Positions 1 through 6,601 of a stretch of 6,934 nucleotides of DNA are shown piece after piece (the first letter of the stretch is position 1; each line of letters begins with the position of its first letter). The stretch is from an uncultured Thiotrichaceae bacterium. Its GTDB lineage: Bacteria; Pseudomonadota; Gammaproteobacteria; Thiotrichales; Thiotrichaceae. The notes below the pieces were generated by a model, which was given only the letters and a program-made list of their open reading frames with translations, was not told where the DNA came from and searched no databases. The DNA lies in the NCBI GenBank assembly GCA_902727945.1, contig CACVAV010000152.1, forward strand, positions 1 to 6,934, read 5' to 3'. The position numbers and the translations under genes were made by a program.

Positions 1-188
1 GCTGCTTCCTGCTTGGCAGCCTCTTCCTCTACTTTAGCTTCTACGGCGGTAGCTTCCTCCGCAGCCTGAGTTACTTTTTCTTCCGCAGCTTGCGCTGCCT
101 CCTGGACTTCAGTTTCATTCTTGCCACAACCACTCAACAAACCGAGGGTGAGGAAAAGTGCTGAAATGCTCACAGCGACTTTAATCAT
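1..188 (-). CDS. Partial Ala/Glu-rich small lipoprotein (N-terminus only)
   Basis: The first 62 codons are visible, and the gene runs off the left edge of the window. The product begins with a short basic start (MIKV), a hydrophobic stretch at residues 4-18 and the lipobox LLSGC, so Cys21 should be lipidated after signal peptidase II cleavage. Residue +2 is Gly, not Asp, so there is no plain inner-membrane retention signal and sorting to the outer membrane is likely. From about residue 24 the chain is almost all Ala, Glu, Gln, Val and Lys with Ala/Glu in helical spacing, which suggests a long alpha helix or coiled coil like that of small envelope lipoproteins. The start is well supported: AGGAG at 196-200 lies 7 nt before the ATG. 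The low-complexity composition gives no family assignment. The export and lipidation call is firm; the function is unknown. Confidence 0.8.
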   Translation of the reverse strand, partial: MIKVAVSISALFLTLGLLSGCGKNETEVQEAAQAAEEKVTQAAEEATAVEAKVEEEAAKQEA

Positions 189-200
189 TTGTTAACTCCT

Positions 201-279
201 GAATTTATAGATATATCAACGTTGGAATTCATTATTTTAAACGCAGTGAATTATAGTCCAGAAGGTGAGGAATTTATAG
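201..279. repeat. Short GAATTTATAG motif repeated upstream of the lipoprotein gene
   Basis: GAATTTATAG occurs exactly at 201-210 and 270-279, and a one-base-shorter form, GAATTATAG, lies at 248-256. Two of the three copies coincide with the -10-like hexamers of the minus-strand promoter candidates. The third lies right beside the lipoprotein ribosome binding site. In such AT-rich sequence the repetition may reflect promoter-like composition only. Confidence 0.3.
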
Positions 280-300
280 CTTAGTTTCGCTACAGTCCAA
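250..300 (-). promoter_or_regulatory. Candidate promoter(s) for the lipoprotein gene
   Basis: On the minus strand a perfect TATAAT lies at 250-255, which would start transcription roughly 55 nt before the lipoprotein ATG. Its -35 at 17-bp spacing (273-278, TATAAA) is poor. That same hexamer could be the -10 of a second promoter, with TTGGAC at 295-300 and a 16-bp spacer. Either or both may be used. Called by eye. Confidence 0.4.
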
Positions 301-382
301 GCCAGCATTGAATTTAGTGGTAATCGCCAACCCCAGTGACATAGACTATTCCCACACAAAAGAATGCCTTAAAGGGATAGCT

Positions 383-826
383 ATGCAAAATAATCAGAAT
401 CTATGGATTGGCCTTTTAATAGGCAGCGGACTGACCGGCTTGCTGATATATGTACTTTCTCAACAGGCTAATCTTTTTGATGCAACACCGCCCATCACCA
501 AAACAACTACACCTGTGATAGCGCCATTTGTTAAACCCGAACCACCTGCAACAACTAAAACAAAAACTACAGAACCACAGAGAATTGATCTACCCGGTCT
601 ACCGGAAAACCCACGTCTGCCCGAGAAAGAGTTAGCAAAACTGTCACCTGAAGAACGCGAAAAATACGAAAAAGTTCTGGCAACGTATCAGCAGGTAAGG
701 GATCAAGTACTTAATCTACACCAGGAACGGGAACAACTTGAGCAACAGATGAACAGGATTATCGAAGAAAATACCACCATAGACCGGCAGTTAGATAAGA
801 TGCAAGGGGATCAGCAAGCCAAATGA
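383..826 (+). CDS. Small single-pass membrane protein with C-terminal coiled coil, unknown function
   Basis: A 147-aa protein of no family I recognise. Residues 1-7 are a short polar N-terminus (MQNNQNL). Residues 8-26 form one hydrophobic helix (WIGLLIGSGLTGLLIYVL), a signal anchor with no cleavage site. Residues about 34-75 are rich in Pro and Thr with scattered Lys, which looks like a disordered spacer. Residues about 82-147 are highly charged (Glu, Gln, Lys, Arg) with Leu/Ile/Val at heptad-like spacing, a probable coiled coil. The likely arrangement is an inner-membrane anchor with the coiled coil reaching into the periplasm. The ATG at 383 is chosen because AAGGGA at 372-377 lies 5 nt before it. 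The reading frame is open back to a TTG at 308, but that start has no ribosome binding site and would add 25 residues before the anchor. The gene is divergent from the lipoprotein gene and convergent with the next gene. Confidence 0.75.
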   Translation: MQNNQNLWIGLLIGSGLTGLLIYVLSQQANLFDATPPITKTTTPVIAPFVKPEPPATTKTKTTEPQRIDLPGLPENPRLPEKELAKLSPEEREKYEKVLATYQQVRDQVLNLHQEREQLEQQMNRIIEENTTIDRQLDKMQGDQQAK

Positions 827-842
827 AGCAATCGTTCATCGA

Positions 843-883
843 CCACACCCATTTTAAAGAATTAAAAAAGTGGGGAGGTGTGG
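843..883. terminator. Bulged hairpin between convergent genes, possible terminator
   Basis: CCACACC at 843-849 pairs with GGTGTGG at 877-883, and inside it TTTTAA (852-857) pairs with TTAAAA (862-867) around an AGAA loop. CA at 850-851 can pair with TG at 871-872 between them, leaving small bulges on the right arm. The place, between converging genes ending at 826 and 914, fits a bidirectional terminator. Neither side has a proper T-tract, so intrinsic termination is doubtful. Confidence 0.3.
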
Positions 884-913
884 CCAATATAATTTCCGGA
901 ATCGTCAGCTATG

Positions 914-1300
914 TTAGCGCTTGAGCACAGTCGCAGTACAAAACTTACCACTACTTTGCGGCTGACTTTCCATCGGATCCTGATGCTTGAGGTAAATCAG
1001 GCGTGACTTACTGTTAACGCAGAACTGTGTCGCCGGTCTATTACTACGGGTTTTAAGACCGTTAAGAATTTCACCACAAACAGCTTCACCATTAAACATG
1101 GTCTGTTTCAACCGGGCGTATGGAAATACACGCTGGGTATTATCAGGTAACGTCACCGTCATGTAGAGATAGCCCGGCCCATTAATTGTTTGCAGGTAGT
1201 GCAGGTTCTTTCCGTCCGTACATTTGGCTTCCCATTGCTGAGCAGAGGCAGCACCAGAACATAACAACAAAGACAGGGTTAGCAACCAACCTTTCTTCAT
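914..1300 (-). CDS. Small exported four-cysteine protein, unknown function
   Basis: A 128-aa protein with a clear Sec signal peptide: MKKG, a Leu-rich core at residues 5-14, and an ASA cleavage motif at 18-20. This leaves a mature chain of about 108 residues starting QQWEAKC. The mature part has exactly four cysteines (27, 75, 94, 121), suitable for two disulfides in the periplasm or outside the cell. It has several aromatic and beta-type segments (YLYMTVTL, RVFPYARL, RLIYLKH) and no coiled coil, so a small beta-rich fold is a reasonable guess. Cys14 lies in the signal core, but it is preceded by Leu where a lipobox needs Gly, Ala or Ser, so I do not call it a lipoprotein. AAAGGAG at 1308-1314, 7 nt before the ATG, supports the start. 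It follows mnmC on the same strand after a 114-bp gap and probably has its own promoter, though I could not find a convincing one. I do not recognise the family. Confidence 0.8.
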   Translation of the reverse strand: MKKGWLLTLSLLLCSGAASAQQWEAKCTDGKNLHYLQTINGPGYLYMTVTLPDNTQRVFPYARLKQTMFNGEAVCGEILNGLKTRSNRPATQFCVNSKSRLIYLKHQDPMESQPQSSGKFCTATVLKR

Positions 1301-1414
1301 GGAAGATCTCCTTTCTATTTTAGGGTTTGAGTAAAAGCTTTATGAGCAATACTAACAGACATGCCCGACAGTATCAGAATCATTGATAGTTTTTGAACTA
1401 TTCCGTTGGTATAA

Positions 1415-3403
1415 CTATTCCCGATTTTTTCTGATATGCCGAATCAGAAATCGTGATGGATGCAATTTACAGTAAAGACTCTTTTCTACCGGTAATGGTT
1501 CCCCATTAATTAGCGCAGCTAATAATGCTGTAGCCAAAGCACTGGTCGTCAAGCCACGCGAACCGAAGCCACCAGCGACATATAAACCTTCCACATAAGT
1601 CGCTGGCGGATAAACCTGATTCACCCTGCCATAACGCAAATCAGCATAATTATCAAAATAGCGCTCATTATCGGCTAACGGGCCGACATAGGGATAACGA
1701 TCCGGTGTGGTCATGCGCAGGGCTGCATGGCTGCTCCCGACAGACCTTAATTGGCTGGCTAATTGAGGCAGGTGTTCATGCAACTGCTGCCAGTTTTGTT
1801 CATCAGACTGACCGGATAAAATCACACTCTCATTTTCCCGCTCAAAAGTCGCACCAAAGATATGCTGCTCATTAATAGCGGGTGTCATATAACCTTCATG
1901 CCCCAGTGTCACCTTGAGTGACCGTGTTATATCAGTGGATGCGGCATAACTGGTTTGGCCCCGCACCGGCACAAACGGCAAAGCCACCGCTTCAGTAAAC
2001 CGCCGAATATCTTTACCGTTTGCAATAATAACCGCATCAGCAGGTGCTAAATCCTCATATTCACCACAAACAAGCCACTGCTCCCCAGCTTTTTTAAGCG
2101 TCAGTACACTGGTATCGGATAACACTTCAATATTTTCATGCCGCACCAATACCTCACAAAGACTCTGCGGATTAACCCAACCACCATCAGGAAAGTAACT
2201 GCCACCAAAATCTAAAGGCAAACCGGCCACCTGCCCCGCCTCCTCAGCGTTTAACAACCGGATAAAATCCGCAGGTAAATTCCGGTCACATAATGCCGCC
2301 CAGCGCTTCGCCTCACGCTCACTATGATTCAGCTGCAAGGCACCACAGGCATCCCACTGCAAATCATTATGGGCCTGCTTTAAACGCTGTAGCTGGCGAT
2401 TAGCATACAAAAATGCTTGTCGGTAGAAACGTTCACCCCAGTCAAGGCGGGCTGTCATTTTGGGTGTTAACACACCCGCTTTATTACCGGAGGCCTCCTG
2501 TGCCAGCTCCGCATGACGTTCTAATAAACGCACTTTCCAACCACGCTCAGCTAATGCCCGGGCAGATTGGCACCCTGCTATGCCACCCCCAATAATCAAG
2601 GCGGTACGTTTATCATCCATAGTGCCTGTGTTTAAATTGTACGCTACCGGCAGACTGTACCAAGGCGATAGGGGATCAGTATGAACAGCCGGTTCAGGGT
2701 AATTCGCAATAAGCATCTCACGTTTACGCCCGAAACCTTTGCGCTTACTCACCACAAAACCCGCAGCCTGCAAATTACGCCGCACAGCACTGGCGGCAGT
2801 AAACGTCGCTAATGTGGTCTTCCCGGGCCGACTCAACGCAGCGATTTGGCGCATCAGTTTTTCACACCACATGGCCGGATTGCTCACCGGAGAAAATCCA
2901 TCCAGATACCAGCAATCCACATCAGCCACGAGTTCTTCCAGGGCAACAACCACATCCATGAAACACAATGTTAAAGTGATTTGCCCGTCAGCCAATTTGA
3001 TGGTATGCATCCCCGTCAATAACGGTGGGTAATTTTCAAGCAGTTCGTGTGCGTATTCCGCTAACTGCGGATATTGCTCCAACAATAGTCGTAAGCTTTC
3101 AGACTTAAGTGGGTGCTTTTCTATCGCCAGATAGTGCAAATGCTGATGACTGTGACCTTTTTTTAACCACTCATGCCATGTAACAAGGAAGTTAAGCCCG
3201 GTACCGAAACCCAGCTCGGCAATGACAAATTTCTCTACTCCCAACCAGTTTTCAGGTAATTGATTCCCTTCCAGAAAAACATAAGCAGACTCAGCAGAAG
3301 CGTCAAGCTTCGAGTGATAATAGTCATTAAAATCATTAGCATACAAACATTTATCTATATCCCAACCTAAACATGCAGGTGTAATTTCTTCCATAACTCT
3401 CAT
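1415..3403 (-). CDS. mnmC: Bifunctional tRNA mnm5s2U34 biosynthesis protein MnmC (FAD oxidoreductase / methyltransferase)
   Basis: A cytosolic enzyme that completes 5-methylaminomethyl-2-thiouridine at wobble position 34 of tRNAs such as those for Lys, Glu and Gln. Its C-terminal domain removes the carboxymethyl group from cmnm5U made by MnmE/MnmG, and its N-terminal domain then methylates nm5U with S-adenosylmethionine. The methyltransferase domain (about 1-240) shows the SAM loop ELGFGTGLNFL at 63-73, the family block YLDGFSP at 166-172 followed by NPAMW, and GRKREM at 225-230. The oxidase domain (about 265 to the end) opens with the FAD-binding GGGIAGC at 272-278, then EASGNKAGVL at 303-312, a PVRGQ block, and the C-terminal FAD motif GFGSRGL at 612-618. 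At 662 aa it matches the fused gammaproteobacterial form, with both halves intact. The start is uncertain: ATG at 3403 and ATG at 3394 (giving MEEITPACLGWD) are both in frame and neither has a good ribosome binding site; the second fits the usual family N-terminus slightly better. It diverges from the transglycosylase gene. Confidence 0.97.
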   Translation of the reverse strand: MRVMEEITPACLGWDIDKCLYANDFNDYYHSKLDASAESAYVFLEGNQLPENWLGVEKFVIAELGFGTGLNFLVTWHEWLKKGHSHQHLHYLAIEKHPLKSESLRLLLEQYPQLAEYAHELLENYPPLLTGMHTIKLADGQITLTLCFMDVVVALEELVADVDCWYLDGFSPVSNPAMWCEKLMRQIAALSRPGKTTLATFTAASAVRRNLQAAGFVVSKRKGFGRKREMLIANYPEPAVHTDPLSPWYSLPVAYNLNTGTMDDKRTALIIGGGIAGCQSARALAERGWKVRLLERHAELAQEASGNKAGVLTPKMTARLDWGERFYRQAFLYANRQLQRLKQAHNDLQWDACGALQLNHSEREAKRWAALCDRNLPADFIRLLNAEEAGQVAGLPLDFGGSYFPDGGWVNPQSLCEVLVRHENIEVLSDTSVLTLKKAGEQWLVCGEYEDLAPADAVIIANGKDIRRFTEAVALPFVPVRGQTSYAASTDITRSLKVTLGHEGYMTPAINEQHIFGATFERENESVILSGQSDEQNWQQLHEHLPQLASQLRSVGSSHAALRMTTPDRYPYVGPLADNERYFDNYADLRYGRVNQVYPPATYVEGLYVAGGFGSRGLTTSALATALLAALINGEPLPVEKSLYCKLHPSRFLIRHIRKNRE

Positions 3404-3480
3404 AATATTGACTGTCAGAGCGGAGCTACCCCTCTCTACTCATTCGATTTTATCGTTCGTTCAAAGGGAATAGCCCTATT

Positions 3481-3509
3481 TTTACAATAAACGGCTAAAT
3501 CATTGTAAA
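3481..3509. promoter_or_regulatory. Operator-like dyad TTTACAAT-N13-ATTGTAAA
   Basis: TTTACAAT at 3481-3488 and its exact complement ATTGTAAA at 3502-3509 form a perfect 8-bp inverted repeat with a 13-bp spacer. The half-sites begin 21 bp apart, two turns of the helix, as expected for a dimeric regulator binding one face. It lies 78 bp before the nearer mnmC start codon and 36 bp before the candidate transglycosylase -35, so it could act on either gene. No matching regulator is identified. Confidence 0.4.
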
Positions 3510-3544
3510 TAAAGAGGGAATACCGAAGATAAATTTAACTAATA

Positions 3545-3572
3545 TTGCATAAAAAAGATAAGTTAGTATAGT
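3545..3572 (+). promoter_or_regulatory. Candidate sigma70 promoter for the lytic transglycosylase gene
   Basis: TTGCAT at 3545-3550, a 16-bp spacer and TATAGT at 3567-3572 (five of six to the -10 consensus). Transcription would begin near 3579, giving a leader of about 147 nt that carries the whole TTGAGACAA repeat. The -35 is weak (three of six). Called by eye. Confidence 0.4.
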
Positions 3573-3640
3573 GCCGCCACAACAGCAATATAACGCATAA
3601 TTTGTTTTTTTCAGTATTATTAATTAGGATCATCACGGCC

Positions 3641-3684
3641 CTTCTACATATTGAGACAAATACTTCTGAATATTGAGACAAACA
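3641..3684 (+). repeat. Tandem 22-bp repeat, two copies, with TTGAGACAA core
   Basis: Units at 3641-3662 and 3663-3684 match at 19 of 22 positions: each has CTTCT, two variable bases, then ATATTGAGACAAA. The core TTG-AGA-CAA is itself a short dyad. Two weaker copies continue the phase: ATTG at 3693 and ATTGAGA at 3714, so ATTG recurs at 3650, 3672, 3693 and 3714 with a period of 21-22 bp. The last copy overlaps the likely ribosome binding site of the transglycosylase gene. The phasing suggests cooperative binding of a regulator, or a translational control element in the leader. Confidence 0.65.
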
Positions 3685-3725
3685 AGGGCTTAATTGCTTT
3701 AATTTTAAGCGTAATTGAGAGACGT

Positions 3726-4706
3726 ATGTATATGAAAGTGAGTAAAACCAGACGATTTGGCTTCCAAATTGCTGTCGCTCTTATCGGAATTACACTGAGC
3801 GTTGCAGCACCAGCAGCCAGCAAACGGGGTTACACTCCAAAAACCTGTGATCAATACAGCCCACAGATTCTCCATAAAAAAGCGCTGCGCTACCGGCATA
3901 TTATTCACTCAGCTTCCCACAAGTACGGTGTTAACGCCAACCTGATTAAAGCAGTGATTACCGCAGAAACATGCTTCCGCCTCAGAGCGCGATCTCACAA
4001 AGGCGCAGCTGGCCTGATGCAACTCATGCCCGCAACCGCTAAGCGCTGGGGTGTTACGAACCGCTACAATGTATCACAGAACATTCATGCCGGAACGCTT
4101 TACCTGAGTTGGCTGCTCCACCGCTATGGCGGCAGTGTGCGCCATGCTGTCGCTGCTTATAACTCCGGTGAAGGCACCGTTGATCGATACGGACTCGGTG
4201 TGCCATATCGCGAAACACAAAATTACATGCGCATGGTGATGAATGCCTACACCAAAATGAACGGTGGCCGTGCTCCTGAATTTATGCGTACAGGTGGCCT
4301 TAAGAAAGTTGGATTAAGAAAATCCAAACAATATGTTCGTGATGCCAGCCGACTACAGTCTGCTCAACAACTCCAGGCACGCATTGAACAGGAAGTGGAT
4401 CAGAAAACAAAAAAGCGCTCCAAAACCAAAAAGAAACAGGTTTCACGTAAAAGCAGAAAAGCAAAACGCTTATTACCCAGCTGTATGACCGTATCGCGTA
4501 AACTACATAAGGCGACCACGCACAGCGACAGGCGTAAAACCCAAACCCGTACCTTCTACTATAAGGTGAAGAAAGGTGATTCTCTGGGTAAAATCATGAA
4601 GGCAACCGGCAAATCAACCACTACAATCAAGCGCTATAACAACATCAAGCGCAATCTGATCAAGCCCGGCCAGAAATTGAAGATCTCGGAATGCCGTTTG
4701 AAATAA
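3726..4706 (+). CDS. Secreted lytic transglycosylase (GH23 SLT domain) with C-terminal LysM domain
   Basis: A 326-aa enzyme predicted to cleave the MurNAc-GlcNAc bond of peptidoglycan in the periplasm, leaving 1,6-anhydroMurNAc ends. Residues 1-32 are a signal peptide (KTRR, hydrophobic core 13-27, cleavage near APAAS). The SLT domain spans about 55-180: the catalytic acid is Glu81 in ITAETCF, followed by the hallmark GAAGLMQLMPATA at 93-105, and AAYNSGEGTVDRYG at 143-156 with the Tyr-Asn of this fold. Residues about 195-275 are a very basic Lys/Arg/Gln linker that may bind anionic wall polymers. The LysM domain at about 278-320 (YYKVKKGDSLGKI through IKPGQKLKI) binds glycan. Cys41/Cys83 and Cys253/Cys323 are possible disulfide pairs, the second closing the LysM domain. 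The gene stands alone, with its own leader and terminator. Start: GAG at 3717-3719 lies 6 nt before the ATG at 3726; the ATG at 3732 (MKVSK) is an equal alternative. The layout resembles MltD-like enzymes but has only one LysM. Confidence 0.93.
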   Translation: MYMKVSKTRRFGFQIAVALIGITLSVAAPAASKRGYTPKTCDQYSPQILHKKALRYRHIIHSASHKYGVNANLIKAVITAETCFRLRARSHKGAAGLMQLMPATAKRWGVTNRYNVSQNIHAGTLYLSWLLHRYGGSVRHAVAAYNSGEGTVDRYGLGVPYRETQNYMRMVMNAYTKMNGGRAPEFMRTGGLKKVGLRKSKQYVRDASRLQSAQQLQARIEQEVDQKTKKRSKTKKKQVSRKSRKAKRLLPSCMTVSRKLHKATTHSDRRKTQTRTFYYKVKKGDSLGKIMKATGKSTTTIKRYNNIKRNLIKPGQKLKISECRLK

Positions 4707-4720
4707 GCTGCATCTGATAA

Positions 4721-4761
4721 CAAAAAGGCCGGAGCAATGTGCCATTGCTCCGGCCTTTTTG
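4721..4761. terminator. Strong bidirectional intrinsic terminator
   Basis: A perfect 19-bp stem: 4721-4739 pairs with 4743-4761 around a 3-nt TGC loop. The stem core is GC-rich (GGCCGGAGC). The left arm begins with an A5 run and the right arm has a T5 run, so each strand ends the hairpin in a U-tract. It lies 15 bp after the transglycosylase stop and 30 bp after the ettA stop, and serves both converging transcripts. Confidence 0.95.
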
Positions 4762-4790
4762 TTTCTGCTAAACCCACTTAGATCATTAGA

Positions 4791-6461
4791 TCAGGCAGTC
4801 TTCAACTTCCTATACTTAATCCGTTGCGGATTCAGTTCCTTGTCACCGTGACGACGTTTATAATCTTCCTCATAGTCACTGTAATTCCCTTCAAACCACT
4901 CCACATGCGACTCGCCTTCAAAGGCCAGAATATGCGTTGCAATCCGATCCAGGAACCAGCGATCATGCGAGATCACCACCGCACAACCCGGAAAATTCAG
5001 TAAAGCTTCTTCCAGTGCACGTAAGGTTTCCACATCCAAATCATTGGTCGGCTCATCGAGTAACAACAGATTACCACCGGATTTCAACAGCTTAGCCAGA
5101 TGCACACGGTTACGTTCACCCCCGGACAAGTCCCCGACCCGCTTTTGCTGTGAGTCACCTTTAAAGTTGAAACGACCACAGTAAGCGCGGGAGTTAATCT
5201 GGTAACCGCCGACGGTAATAATATCCTGGCCATCAGACAGCTCTTCCCAGACTGTCTTGCTGCCATTCAGTGAATCACGCGACTGATCGACATAACCAAT
5301 GTCTACTGACTCACCGACAATAAATTCACCGCTATCCGGCTGTTCCTCACCGGTAATCATGCGGAACAAGGTGGTCTTACCTGCGCCATTCGGGCCGATA
5401 ATGCCGACGATACCGCCACGCGGCAGATCAAAATTCAGATTCTCATATAACAAACGCTCGCCGTATGACTTACTGATACCCTGGGCTTCAATGACCTTGT
5501 CACCCAGACGCGGACCGGGCGCAATATAAATTTCATTGGTCTCAGAACGTGTCTGGTAATCAGTGGATGACAGCTCTTCAAAACGCGCCATCCGCGCCTT
5601 ACTTTTCGCCTGCCGCCCTTTTGGATTAGAGCGCACCCATTCCAATTCTTCTTTCATCGCTTTTAAGCGACCCTGCTCCGACTTTTTCTCCAGCGACATA
5701 CGGTTTTCTTTTTGCTCCAGCCATGAGGAGTAGTTGCCTTCCCACGGAATGCCTTGCCCACGATCCAGTTCCAGAATCCAGCCAGCAACATTATCAAGGA
5801 AATAACGGTCATGCGTTACCGCCACCACGGTACCGGCGAAATCCTGTAGGAAGCGTTCCAACCAGGCAACTGATTCCGCATCCAGGTGGTTCGTCGGCTC
5901 ATCGAGGATCAACATATCCGGCGAAGACAGCAATAAACGACACAGTGCGACGCGACGTTTCTCACCACCGGACAGCTTAGTCACATCAGCATCCCAAGGC
6001 GGAAGCCTTAGTGCATCCGCCGCCACTTCCAGCGTGTGTTCCAGATTCTGCACGTCGGAAGCCTGCAGGATATTCTCCAAACGCCCCTGTTCCGCCGCCA
6101 GCGCATCGAAGTCGGCATCAGGCTCAGCGTAGGCGGCATAGACCGCATCCAGCTTCTCCTGCGCTTCCTTGATAACAGACAAGCCCTCTTCCACATTGCC
6201 ACGCACATCCTTATCCGGATTTAGCTGTGGTTCCTGTGCCAGATAACCGATATTGATACCGGGCTGCGGGCGGGCTTCACCGATAATTTCAGTATCCAGC
6301 CCGGCCATAATGCGCAGTAAGGTTGATTTACCTGCACCGTTATAACCAAGCACGCCGATTTTTGCACCGGGGAAAAAATTGAGATAGATGTCTTTGAGAA
6401 TGTGTTTGTTCGGCGGGACAACTTTGCCAACGCCGTTCATGGTGTAAATGTATTGGGCCAT
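4791..6461 (-). CDS. ettA: Energy-dependent translational throttle protein EttA (ABC-F ATPase)
   Basis: A cytosolic ABC-F protein that binds the ribosomal E site and, in E. coli, couples entry into the elongation cycle to the ATP/ADP ratio. It has two ATPase domains and no membrane segment. Domain 1: Walker A GYNGAGKST at 39-47, signature LSGGEKRR at 163-170, Walker B LILDEPTNHLD with catalytic Glu188. Domain 2: Walker A GPNGAGKTT at 356-364, signature LSGGERNR at 445-452, Walker B LLLLDEPTNDLD with catalytic Glu470. Both glutamates fall at the same numbers as in E. coli EttA. The arm insertion (about 95-139) and the inter-domain linker that contacts P-site tRNA (about 242-322, with WEGNYSSWLEQK and the basic KGRQAKSKARMARFEEL) are both present, which separates EttA from Uup, YbiT and YheS. 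At 556 aa it is full length. AAGGA at 6473-6477 is 11 nt before the ATG, rather far, but the MAQYIYTM start is that of the family. Monocistronic, with its own terminator. Confidence 0.97.
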   Translation of the reverse strand: MAQYIYTMNGVGKVVPPNKHILKDIYLNFFPGAKIGVLGYNGAGKSTLLRIMAGLDTEIIGEARPQPGINIGYLAQEPQLNPDKDVRGNVEEGLSVIKEAQEKLDAVYAAYAEPDADFDALAAEQGRLENILQASDVQNLEHTLEVAADALRLPPWDADVTKLSGGEKRRVALCRLLLSSPDMLILDEPTNHLDAESVAWLERFLQDFAGTVVAVTHDRYFLDNVAGWILELDRGQGIPWEGNYSSWLEQKENRMSLEKKSEQGRLKAMKEELEWVRSNPKGRQAKSKARMARFEELSSTDYQTRSETNEIYIAPGPRLGDKVIEAQGISKSYGERLLYENLNFDLPRGGIVGIIGPNGAGKTTLFRMITGEEQPDSGEFIVGESVDIGYVDQSRDSLNGSKTVWEELSDGQDIITVGGYQINSRAYCGRFNFKGDSQQKRVGDLSGGERNRVHLAKLLKSGGNLLLLDEPTNDLDVETLRALEEALLNFPGCAVVISHDRWFLDRIATHILAFEGESHVEWFEGNYSDYEEDYKRRHGDKELNPQRIKYRKLKTA

Positions 6462-6502
6462 GTGTTCAGAAATCCTTAGGTTTTTATTCGGGTATGGCAG
6501 TG

Positions 6503-6531
6503 ATTATGCCGGAACCACGCTGCAATGTGCA
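6503..6531 (-). promoter_or_regulatory. Candidate sigma70 promoter for ettA
   Basis: On the minus strand TGCACA at 6526-6531 (four of six to TTGACA), a 17-bp spacer and CATAAT at 6503-6508 (five of six to TATAAT). Transcription would begin near 6496, giving a leader of about 35 nt before the ettA ATG. Called by eye. Confidence 0.4.
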
Positions 6532-6601
6532 GTCAGGATCATTATTTTTGATAGCCAGTCACCTTTTTTATTCGCTGTCTCTTAGACATTATTTCACTTT
6601 C

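Larger units (their letters stand above)
3404..3725. other. Divergent intergenic region between mnmC and the transglycosylase gene
   Basis: An AT-rich 322-bp spacer that must hold the promoters of both divergent genes. It contains the dyad at 3481-3509, a sigma70-like promoter pointing right at 3545-3572 and the tandem repeat at 3641-3684. I found no convincing promoter for mnmC and no small gene. The transglycosylase frame is open back to 3651, but that stretch is the repeat itself and is best read as leader. Confidence 0.6.

Noticed and set aside
308..382. TTG-initiated 25-residue extension of the membrane coiled-coil protein
   Set aside because: No ribosome binding site precedes the TTG, while the ATG at 383 has AAGGGA at a suitable distance and starts just before the membrane anchor.
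1258..1300. Lipobox in the 128-aa exported protein (LLLC, Cys14)
   Set aside because: Leu at the position before Cys does not fit the lipobox, and a clear ASA signal peptidase I site follows at residues 18-20.
1386..1401. Hairpin ATAGTT-TTTG-AACTAT just after mnmC, as a terminator
   Set aside because: A 6-bp, mostly A-T stem with no T-tract after it on the minus strand is too weak to call.
2413..3032. Plus-strand open frames lying inside mnmC
   Set aside because: They are antisense shadows of a gene with continuous, well-recognised domains and show no ribosome binding sites or protein-like features.
3465..3480. AGGG-AATAG-CCCT followed by ATTTTT as a plus-strand terminator
   Set aside because: The stem is only 4 bp and no plus-strand gene lies upstream that would need it.
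3651..3725. TTG-initiated extension of the transglycosylase
   Set aside because: It would place 25 residues before an otherwise normal signal peptide and is encoded by the tandem repeat; the ATGs at 3726 and 3732 fit better.
5084..6430. Alternative open frames on both strands within ettA
   Set aside because: All overlap the intact ettA frame, which carries every expected ABC-F motif; the alternatives have no recognisable domains.
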